Assembly (NCBI GenBank): GCA_902470265.1
Contig: CABRFW010000125.1
Location: forward strand, 1-5,172
DNA from: an uncultured Collinsella sp.
GTDB lineage: Bacteria; Actinomycetota; Coriobacteriia; Coriobacteriales; Coriobacteriaceae
Reading direction: 5' to 3'
Length of the DNA stretch: 5,172 bases
Shown: piece after piece, positions 1-4,918 of the stretch
How the letters are laid out: each line of letters opens with the position of its first letter
Numbering within the stretch: the stretch's first letter is position 1
Notes under the pieces: generated by a model
The model's input: only the letters and a program-made list of their open reading frames with translations
Told to the model about the DNA's origin: nothing
Databases searched by the model: none
Program-made: the position numbers and the translations under genes

Positions 1-100
1 GACCGTCCGGCGCGTTCATGGTCGGCGGCACGGCGTGGAAGGCGCGGTGCATGAGCGAGTTGCCGTCGATAACGGCAAAGGTGCGGCGCTTGTCAGACAT
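1..100 (-). CDS. polA: DNA polymerase I, N-terminal fragment (partial gene)
   Basis: The reverse complement starts with ATG at position 100 and reads 33 codons to the window edge, beginning MSDKRRTFAVIDGNSLMHRA and continuing with an FHAVPP segment. The pattern V-I-D-G-N-S-x-x-x-R-A-(F/Y)-H-A-x-P-P is the start of the 5'-3' exonuclease domain of bacterial DNA polymerase I. Asp12 corresponds to the first metal-binding aspartate of that nuclease fold. A GCGAGG Shine-Dalgarno site lies at 109-114 on the minus strand, 8 nt before the ATG. PolA fills gaps and removes RNA primers during replication and repair in the cytoplasm. Only the N-terminus is visible, so a stand-alone 5'-3' exonuclease with the same fold cannot be excluded, although the FHAVPP context favours full PolA. 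The gene is divergent from the aminopeptidase gene. Confidence 0.85.
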   Translation of the reverse strand, partial: MSDKRRTFAVIDGNSLMHRAFHAVPPTMNAPDG

Positions 101-192
101 ATTAAATACCTCGCTTTGGGCTGGGCACGGTTTGCTCACTCCAGTTTACACGCTCCCCGCCCCGCGGCCACCTCACATCAAGCTCCCCCGCC

Positions 193-227
193 ACCGTGAG
201 CCCGCGCGTGATACGATGGCTCACGGT
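193..227 (+). promoter_or_regulatory. Inverted repeat around candidate apeA -10 element
   Basis: ACCGTGAGCC at 193-202 is perfectly repeated in inverted form as GGCTCACGGT at 218-227, with a 15-nt spacer. The spacer ends in TGATACGAT (209-217), which resembles an extended -10 box (TGN plus TACGAT at 212-217). No good -35 is seen at the right distance. Transcription from this box would start near 224 and give a leader of about 40 nt to the aminopeptidase ATG at 267. The repeat could be an operator for a dimeric repressor or a hairpin. No T-tract follows on either strand, which argues against a terminator. The repeat is directly visible; the promoter and operator roles are inference. The rest of 101-266 shows nothing else I recognise. 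Confidence 0.4.
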
Positions 228-266
228 ACATCAACCAGCACGATCGATCCGAAAGGAGCCTGCGTC

Positions 267-1664
267 ATGGAGCGTCCCTGCGCATGGAAAAAGTACACGC
301 CACAGCAAATCGAGGAGCTCGAGGAGCTTTGCCGCGGCTATAAGCAGTTTTTGAGTGAGAACAAGACCGAGCGCCTGTGCGTCAAGGCCGGCATCAAGAT
401 GGCCGAGGAGGCGGGATACGTCGACCTGGAGACCGTAATCGCCGCAGGCCGCGAGCTTAAGGCAGGCGACAAGGTGTATGCCGCTAACCACGGCAAGGAC
501 CTTATGCTCGTCAATCTGGGCACCGCCCCGCTCGAGCAGGGCTTTAACATCCTGGGCGCGCACGTGGACTCGCCGCGCCTGGACCTTAAGCAGAACCCCG
601 CCTTCGAGGCCGGCGACATGGCTTATCTCGACACGCACTACTACGGCGGCGTCAAGAGCTACCACTGGGTAGCCTCCCCGCTCGCACTCGTGGGCGTCAT
701 CTGCAAAAAGGACGGTACCACCGTCGACATCAATATCGGCGACAAGGCGGACGATCCGGTCTTTACCATCTCCGACCTGCTGATCCATCTCTCGAGCGAG
801 CAGATGTCTAAGCCTGCCAAAGACGCCGTCGACGCCGAGATCCTCGACGTGATCGTGGGCGGCCGTCCCGTCAAGTTCGATGAGGACGACAAGGACGCCC
901 CCAAGGAGCCCGTCAAGCAGATGTTCCTGGATATCCTCAAGGAGCAGTACGACGTCGAGGAGGAGGACTTCCTCTCCGCCGAGATCGAGGTCGTGCCCGC
1001 CGGCCCCGCCCGCGACATGGGCCTCGACCGCTCCATGATTCTGGGCTATGGCCATGACGACCGCGTCTGTGCCTACCCCTCCATGCTCGCCCAGATCAAC
1101 GTCACCAACGTGGAGCGCACGAGCATCACGCTCATCGTCGACAAGGAGGAGATCGGTTCCGTGGGTGCCACCGGCATGACGAGTCGCTTCTTCGAGAACA
1201 CCGTCGCCGAGATCATGATGCTCGCCGGCGAGGACAGCCCGCTGGCTCTGCGCCGCGCGCTCGCCCGCAGCCGTATGCTCTCCTCCGACGTGTCCGCCGG
1301 CTTCGACCCGGGCTATGCCGGCAAGTTCGAGACCAAGAACGCCGCCTTCATGGGTCGCGGCCTGTGCTTTAACAAGTACACGGGCAGCCGCGGCAAGGGC
1401 GGCTCTAACGACGCCGACGCCGAGTATGTGGCCCTCGTCCGCGACATCATGGACGAGGCCGGCGTGGACTTCCAGACCTGCGAGCTCGGCCGCGTCAACG
1501 CTGGTGGCGGCGGCACCATCGCCTACATCATGGCCAAGTACGGCATGAACGTCATCGACTCCGGCGTTGCCGTCCTGTCCATGCACGCCCTGTGGGAGGT
1601 CGCCAACAAGGCCGACATCTACGAGGCATATCGCGGTTACAAGGCCTTCATCGAGCGAGCCTAA
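267..1664 (+). CDS. apeA: M18 family zinc aminopeptidase (aminopeptidase 1 type)
   Basis: This 465-residue protein belongs to peptidase family M18, cytoplasmic di-zinc aminopeptidases that remove N-terminal residues from peptides and act in peptide turnover. Every expected metal or catalytic motif is present: GAHVDSPRLDLK (His99, Asp101), the THYYGG segment near 123-128, GYGHDDRVCAY (Asp264/Asp265), the KEEIGS pair (Glu294, Glu295), SSDVSAGFDP (Asp341) and LSMHALWE near the end (His440). The segment AEIEVVPAGPARDMGLDRS (238-256) and the length of about 465 residues fit the 'aminopeptidase 1' (ApeA) branch better than the shorter ApeB branch. The start at 267 was chosen because GAAAGGAG (251-258) sits 8 nt upstream. 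The frame stays open back to 18, but that extension has no similarity and would overlap the polA start. The gene is followed 13 nt later by a hairpin with a T-tract. There is no signal peptide. Substrate preference cannot be read from the sequence. Confidence 0.93.
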   Translation: MERPCAWKKYTPQQIEELEELCRGYKQFLSENKTERLCVKAGIKMAEEAGYVDLETVIAAGRELKAGDKVYAANHGKDLMLVNLGTAPLEQGFNILGAHVDSPRLDLKQNPAFEAGDMAYLDTHYYGGVKSYHWVASPLALVGVICKKDGTTVDINIGDKADDPVFTISDLLIHLSSEQMSKPAKDAVDAEILDVIVGGRPVKFDEDDKDAPKEPVKQMFLDILKEQYDVEEEDFLSAEIEVVPAGPARDMGLDRSMILGYGHDDRVCAYPSMLAQINVTNVERTSITLIVDKEEIGSVGATGMTSRFFENTVAEIMMLAGEDSPLALRRALARSRMLSSDVSAGFDPGYAGKFETKNAAFMGRGLCFNKYTGSRGKGGSNDADAEYVALVRDIMDEAGVDFQTCELGRVNAGGGGTIAYIMAKYGMNVIDSGVAVLSMHALWEVANKADIYEAYRGYKAFIERA

Positions 1665-1677
1665 CCAACCCTTCATC

Positions 1678-1749
1678 AGTTGCGGTGAAATACGGACTAA
1701 ACTGGCCCATAAACAGCCAAAACAGACCGTATTCCACCGCAACTTTTTT
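1678..1749 (+). terminator. Hairpin with T-tract between apeA and yaaA (copy 1 of a shared palindrome)
   Basis: The left arm at 1678-1695 and right arm at 1727-1744 pair over 18 positions with one mismatch (A1688). An inner TGGC/GCCA pairing (1703-1706 with 1716-1719) closes a shorter loop. Six T residues (1744-1749) follow, so on the plus strand this has the form of a rho-independent terminator for apeA. The outer arms match those of the hairpin at 2615-2683: TATTCCACCGCAACTTTT (1730-1747) is identical and TTGCGGTGAAATA (1680-1692) differs at one base. The T-tract ends only 5 nt before the yaaA Shine-Dalgarno site, so the element also forms the yaaA leader and could act as an attenuator. Confidence 0.75.
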
Positions 1750-1764
1750 GGCAGAGGAGAGCCC

Positions 1765-2574
1765 ATGCTGCAGGTCATCATTTCGCCCGCCAAGCAGATG
1801 CGCGCGGCCCAAGATGCTTTTGAAGTCCTGGGCATCCCACCCTTTGTGCGCGAGACGGCTCGCCTCCACCGCGCACTGCTAGATATCGAGCGGAATGAAG
1901 GCAGCGGCGGCCTGCAGGCGCTGTGGAACGTGAGTGACAAACTGCTGGGACCTTGCCTCAACACCCTGCATGAGTTCGGGCCCATCCTGAAAAGCGGCGA
2001 TCTCGACAATCCCGCACTCGCCCGTCACCTCTCCCCTGCCGCCATGTCCTATCACGGCATTCAATACCAGAGCATGGCACCCGAGGTGATGGATTCCGCG
2101 CAGCTCGCATGGCTGCAAGACCATCTGTGGATCCTCTCCGGCCTCTACGGGTGCGTTCGTCCCTTTCATGCCGTCGAACCGTATCGGCTGGAGATGGGCG
2201 CGAAGCTTGTCGTCGACGGTGCCCGAGACCTCTACGCATTTTGGAGCGATAAGCTCGCGCGGGCTATCGCCCCGGCAGGTTCAAACACCACGATCGTCAA
2301 CCTCGCCAGCGTAGAGTATGCCAAAGCCGTTCTGCCCCACCTCGCGGGCGACGCCACAGCCGTCACGTGCCTCTTTGGCGAGGGTATCCGCAACGGGAAG
2401 CCCATCCAACGGTCGACCGCCAGCAAAAAGGCGCGCGGCTCCATGGTGCGGTGGATGGCAGAAAACAAGCTCGAGGATGCAAGCGAACTTACCGCATTCA
2501 ACATCGGCTATCGCCACGTCCCCGAGCTCTCATACCTAGGCACCCTCATGTTCATCAACGAACAGATGCTCTAG
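1765..2574 (+). CDS. yaaA: YaaA family peroxide stress protein (DUF328)
   Basis: This 269-residue cytoplasmic protein belongs to the YaaA / DUF328 family. In E. coli, YaaA limits free intracellular iron during hydrogen peroxide stress and so reduces Fenton damage; its structure has been described as a DNA-binding fold. Family hallmarks are visible in order: the N-terminal MLQVIISPAKQM, the WNVSDKL segment (54-60), LSGLYGCVRPFHAVEPYRLE (124-143) with the following MG, DLYAFW (155-160), NLASVEY (179-185), KKARGSMVRW (221-230) and FNIGY (245-249). The length is close to the E. coli protein (about 258). The start at 1765 is supported by GAGGAGA at 1754-1760, 4 nt upstream. Upstream in-frame codons run back into the apeA 3' end in another frame and look non-coding. 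No OxyR- or PerR-like site was recognised. The hairpins on both sides suggest a separate transcription unit or one fed by read-through. Confidence 0.93.
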   Translation: MLQVIISPAKQMRAAQDAFEVLGIPPFVRETARLHRALLDIERNEGSGGLQALWNVSDKLLGPCLNTLHEFGPILKSGDLDNPALARHLSPAAMSYHGIQYQSMAPEVMDSAQLAWLQDHLWILSGLYGCVRPFHAVEPYRLEMGAKLVVDGARDLYAFWSDKLARAIAPAGSNTTIVNLASVEYAKAVLPHLAGDATAVTCLFGEGIRNGKPIQRSTASKKARGSMVRWMAENKLEDASELTAFNIGYRHVPELSYLGTLMFINEQML

Positions 2575-2614
2575 AGCCGGCACCCAACACTGACCCGCTC
2601 AGCCTTCTCTATAT

Positions 2615-2683
2615 AACTTGCGGTGGAATAATTCCTATTTGAGCCTTTTTCGCACAATCAGGAACTATTCCACCGCAACTTTT
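2615..2683 (+). terminator. Hairpin downstream of yaaA (copy 2 of the shared palindrome)
   Basis: TTGCGGTGGAATA (2618-2630) pairs perfectly with TATTCCACCGCAA (2666-2678). After one mismatch the stem continues with TTCCT (2632-2636) against AGGAA (2660-2664), then weaker pairing towards a T-rich apex. TTTT (2680-2683) follows on the plus strand, so the element most simply ends yaaA, whose stop lies 41 nt upstream. The minus-strand exit sequence (AAGTTATATAG) is a poor T-tract, so termination of the convergent membrane-protein gene here would be weak. The outer arms match the hairpin at 1678-1749, but the interior is unrelated. Nothing else is seen in 2575-2708. Confidence 0.7.
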
Positions 2684-2708
2684 ATGAATTGGCTGCTAGG
2701 CTCGACAC

Positions 2709-3230
2709 CTATTCTGCTAGACCGTCGGCCTTTGCAATCCCGTTTGTCGAACCGTCCTGATAGACAATCTTGACGTGCTCGACCTCGGACACCGCAACAC
2801 CCGACGGGGGCTCCAGGCGCCATTCCGTCAGCGCGATATCCATCGTCGTGGGCACATCCCCTTGATCTTTGAGCTTCACCGTCAACGTTTTGAACGTCGC
2901 ATCATACGTCACGCGTTCGATTTCCTCACCAGGAATAGACCCACCACTCAGCTGCAACTGCACAAACTCATCGCACGGGTACCAATAATCGCCCGGAACG
3001 GCGAGCGTATTGGCATTACCGCCAGTACTCCTCACCGTCATAATCGGTAGGCTATCATCAGCCTCGAACTCCCATGCAGCGCCGCCGCGACCACCAAACG
3101 TCCAGATACAAAAGGCAATCACCAGCACGGCAAGCACCGCAAAACCGATCGCGACAAGGCCATGGTGCGCACGGCTTTCCTCGGCCGATACATCCCATTG
3201 CGTCTCTCGATATAGATGCTTGTCTTCCAT
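2709..3230 (-). CDS. Hypothetical single-pass membrane protein
   Basis: I do not recognise this 173-residue protein. The ATG at 3230 (minus strand) has a strong GAGGAGG Shine-Dalgarno site 5 nt upstream, which makes it very likely a real gene. Residues 1-24 are polar and charged (MEDKHLYRETQWDVSAEESR then AHHG). Residues 25-45 are a hydrophobic helix (LVAIGFAVLAVLVIAFCIWTF). The remaining ~125 residues are polar and acidic, with alternating patterns that suggest beta strands, such as FKTLTVKLKD and VEHVKIVYQD. There is no lipobox and no clear signal-peptidase site, so a membrane-anchored protein with an external C-terminal domain is the likely topology (inference). The gene is divergent from thiC across a 72-nt gap before the riboswitch and convergent with yaaA. 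Its codon use is more mixed than that of apeA or thiC, as for a weakly expressed gene. A long open extension upstream on this strand is only the antisense shadow of thiC. Confidence 0.8.
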   Translation of the reverse strand: MEDKHLYRETQWDVSAEESRAHHGLVAIGFAVLAVLVIAFCIWTFGGRGGAAWEFEADDSLPIMTVRSTGGNANTLAVPGDYWYPCDEFVQLQLSGGSIPGEEIERVTYDATFKTLTVKLKDQGDVPTTMDIALTEWRLEPPSGVAVSEVEHVKIVYQDGSTNGIAKADGLAE

Positions 3231-3280
3231 GTTCGCCTCCTCACAGGCACGCTCGTTAGGCCAATCGTACCCATTCGAGC

Positions 3281-3286
3281 TATACT
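3281..3286 (+). promoter_or_regulatory. Candidate -10 box of the thiC transcription unit
   Basis: TATACT matches the -10 consensus at five of six positions and lies about 17 nt before the first paired base of the TPP aptamer, the spacing expected if transcription starts near 3293. The -35 region is poor: around 3256-3263 it reads TTAGGCCA. The same 72-nt gap (3231-3302) must also hold the promoter of the divergent membrane-protein gene; TACGAT on the minus strand (3269-3264) is a weak candidate for it. Confidence 0.45.
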
Positions 3287-3302
3287 TGAGCCCATTACAT
3301 AA

Positions 3303-3397
3303 ACGGGGGGCTTGCAGGACAAGACGGCAGGCTGAGATTGGGCGCGCCCGCCCTGACCCGCAAACCTGATATGGGTAATGCCAACGAAGGGAGCCGT
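3303..3397 (+). promoter_or_regulatory. TPP riboswitch (THI box) controlling thiC
   Basis: All conserved THI-box blocks occur in order: a G-run (3305-3310), a P3 stem CTTGC/GCAGG (3311-3315 with 3327-3331), CTGAGA (3332-3337), a short GC-rich variable hairpin (GGGC 3340-3343 with GCCC 3350-3353), TGACCCG (3354-3360), AACCTGAT (3363-3370), TGGGTAATGCC (3372-3382) and AACGAAGGGA (3383-3392). ACGG (3303-3306) can pair with CCGT (3394-3397) as a closing P1 stem. The element binds thiamine pyrophosphate and represses the gene downstream. AAGGGAG (3387-3393), inside the aptamer's 3' end, is also the thiC Shine-Dalgarno site, and no terminator hairpin fits between aptamer and ATG. This points to control at translation initiation. 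Confidence 0.96.
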
Positions 3398-3401
3398 GCC
3401 A

Positions 3402-4736
3402 ATGAGCACACAGACCGAGCCCAAGCTCGTCACGCAAATCGACTTCGCCCGCGCCGGGCAGATCACACCGCAGATGAAGGAGGTCGCCGAGCGCGAGCAT
3501 CGCGACCCCGAGTACATCCGCGAGCGCGTGGCCGACGGCCGCATCGCCATTCCTGCCAACATCGTGCACATCAAAAAAGGCATGCGCGCCTTTGGCGTCG
3601 GTGAGGGCCTGTCCACCAAGGTCAACGTGAACTTGGGCATCTCGGGCGACAAGGCCGATGCCGCCGAGGAATGGAAGAAGGTCAAGATCGCCGAGGACTT
3701 TGGCGCCGACGCCATCATGGACCTCTCCAACTCGGGCAAGACGCGCCAGTTCCGCCAGCAGCTCATCGACGAGACGCCGCTCATGGTAGGTACCGTCCCC
3801 ATGTACGACGCCATCGGCTACATGGAAAAGCCGCTGGTCAAGCTTACCAAGGACGACCTGTTCGAGGTCGTGCGCGCGCACGCCGAGGACGGCGTGGACT
3901 TTATGACCATCCACTGCGGCATCAACAAGTCGGTCACAAAGACCTTTAAGGAGACCGGCCGCCTCATGAACATCGTGAGCCGCGGCGGCTCGCTGCTGTT
4001 TGGCTGGATGGAGGTCACCGGTAACGAGAACCCGTTCTATGAGTTCTACGACGAGCTGCTCGAAATCTGCCACGAGTACGACGTGACGATTTCGCTCGGC
4101 GACTCCTGTCGCCCGGGCTGCCTCTACGACTCCAACGACGCCACCGAGACCGCCGAGATGATCGAGCTGGGCAAGCTGTGCAAGCGCGCATGGGCCGCCG
4201 GCGTCCAGGTTATGGTCGAGGGTCCGGGCCACATGGCGCTCGACGAGATCGCCGCCAACATGAAACTGCAGAAGCGCCTGTGCCACAACGCCCCGTTCTA
4301 TGTGCTCGGGCCGCTGGTGACCGATATCGGCGTGGGCTACGACCACATCACCGCTGCCATCGGCGGCGCTATCTCCGCCAGCTCCGGCGCCGACTTCCTG
4401 TGCTACGTGACGCCGGCCGAGCACTTGTGCCTGCCCAACGCCCAGGACGTGCTCGACGGCCTCATGGCCACCAAGATTGCCGCACACGCCGCCGACATCG
4501 CCAAAAAGGTGCCCCACGCCCGCGACATGGACGACAAGATGGGCCAGGCACGCCGCAAGCTCGACTGGGACGCCATGTGGAAGTGCGCGCTCGACCCGGT
4601 TACGGGCAAGAAGCGCTACGAGGAGTCCCCCGCCGCCACCGAGGGCACTTGCACCATGTGTGGCAAGATGTGCGCCGTCCGCACCGTCAACAAGATCTTC
4701 GAGGGCACCACGATCGACCTCGGCATGGAGGACTAA
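3402..4736 (+). CDS. thiC: Phosphomethylpyrimidine synthase ThiC (HMP-P synthase)
   Basis: ThiC is a radical-SAM enzyme that rearranges 5-aminoimidazole ribotide (AIR) into 4-amino-5-hydroxymethyl-2-methylpyrimidine phosphate, the pyrimidine precursor of thiamine. The 444-residue protein is the short form lacking the N-terminal extension of the proteobacterial enzymes. Visible family motifs include KVNVNLGISGD (73-83), DLSNSGKTRQFR (107-118), VGTVPMYDA (129-137), FMTIHCGI (167-174), SRGGSLL (193-199), SLGDSCRPGC (231-240), EGPGHMALDEI (273-283), PFYVLGPLVTDI (298-309), GYDHITAAIGGA (312-323), CYVTPAEHLCLP (334-345) and a C-terminal Cys cluster CTMCGKMC (Cys417, Cys420, Cys424) that would hold the 4Fe-4S cluster. 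The start at 3402 was chosen for its spacing of 8 nt from AAGGGAG. An in-frame ATG at 3378 lies inside the conserved TAATGCC block of the riboswitch and has no ribosome site. Regulation is by the TPP riboswitch directly upstream. Confidence 0.98.
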   Translation: MSTQTEPKLVTQIDFARAGQITPQMKEVAEREHRDPEYIRERVADGRIAIPANIVHIKKGMRAFGVGEGLSTKVNVNLGISGDKADAAEEWKKVKIAEDFGADAIMDLSNSGKTRQFRQQLIDETPLMVGTVPMYDAIGYMEKPLVKLTKDDLFEVVRAHAEDGVDFMTIHCGINKSVTKTFKETGRLMNIVSRGGSLLFGWMEVTGNENPFYEFYDELLEICHEYDVTISLGDSCRPGCLYDSNDATETAEMIELGKLCKRAWAAGVQVMVEGPGHMALDEIAANMKLQKRLCHNAPFYVLGPLVTDIGVGYDHITAAIGGAISASSGADFLCYVTPAEHLCLPNAQDVLDGLMATKIAAHAADIAKKVPHARDMDDKMGQARRKLDWDAMWKCALDPVTGKKRYEESPAATEGTCTMCGKMCAVRTVNKIFEGTTIDLGMED

Positions 4737-4831
4737 CCCTGTCGCCGCGGCCGCTTCTGGCGGCGAGCTGGTGCCTGTCAATTGTTGACTTGTGAACATT
4801 TACTTACACTTGCGTAGAGATTGCATCGCCC

Positions 4832-4869
4832 GCCCGGGTTCGGCATAGAGTCGGCCCGGGCATCTTTAT
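4832..4869 (+). terminator. Hairpin between thiC and thiD, probable terminator
   Basis: GCCCGGG (4832-4838) pairs with CCCGGGC (4855-4861). Inside, CGGC (4841-4844) can pair with GTCG (4850-4853) using one G-T pair, leaving a 5-nt loop ATAGA. The T-rich but interrupted ATCTTTAT (4862-4869) follows. This fits a rho-independent terminator for thiC, 95 nt after its stop, or an attenuator in the thiD leader. A second GC-rich inverted repeat directly after thiC (TCGCCG 4742-4747 with CGGCGA 4761-4766) lacks a T-tract and is probably not a terminator. Confidence 0.6.
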
Positions 4870-4872
4870 AAT
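4867..4872 (+). promoter_or_regulatory. Candidate -10 box for thiD
   Basis: TATAAT is a perfect -10 hexamer 46 nt before the thiD ATG, which would give a start near 4879 and a leader of about 40 nt. No recognisable -35 lies 16-18 nt upstream, because that position falls in the hairpin loop (CATAGA). An alternative is TTGTTG (4782-4787) with TACACT (4805-4810) at 17-nt spacing; transcripts from it would pass through the hairpin at 4832-4861. Neither is proven. Confidence 0.3.
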
Positions 4873-4918
4873 GCTGGCTTAAAGACCCATTTGATTCCGA
4901 CCGAACAAGGGAGCGAAC

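Noticed and set aside
143..181. polA promoter from TTGATG (181-176) and TAAACT (148-143) on the minus strand
   Set aside because: The boxes are 27 nt apart, too far for a sigma-70-type promoter, and no better pair was found.
18..266. N-terminal extension of the aminopeptidase to an ATG at 18
   Set aside because: It would overlap the divergent polA start, has no similarity to M18 proteins and lacks a ribosome site, whereas the ATG at 267 has GAAAGGAG at good spacing and gives the usual family length.
1567..1764. Upstream extension of yaaA to an ATG at 1567
   Set aside because: That stretch lies inside apeA in another frame and then crosses the hairpin. YaaA proteins begin at the MLQVIISPAK segment, which has its own ribosome site.
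231..2009. Long open frame on the minus strand opposite apeA and yaaA (about 590 codons)
   Set aside because: It is the antisense shadow of strongly GC-biased codons. The translation is a low-complexity mix rich in V, H, A, D, L and G with no family motif, while the plus strand carries complete, motif-rich apeA and yaaA.
3378..3401. Alternative thiC start at 3378
   Set aside because: This ATG is part of the conserved TAATGCC block of the TPP aptamer and has no Shine-Dalgarno site.
4742..4766. GC-rich inverted repeat right after thiC as terminator
   Set aside because: The TCGCCG/CGGCGA stem has no T-tract after it. The hairpin at 4832-4861 is a better candidate.
3231..4799. Upstream extension of the minus-strand membrane-protein frame across thiC
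   Set aside because: The extension is antisense to thiC, of biased composition and without motifs. The ATG at 3230 has a strong ribosome site and begins a sensible protein.
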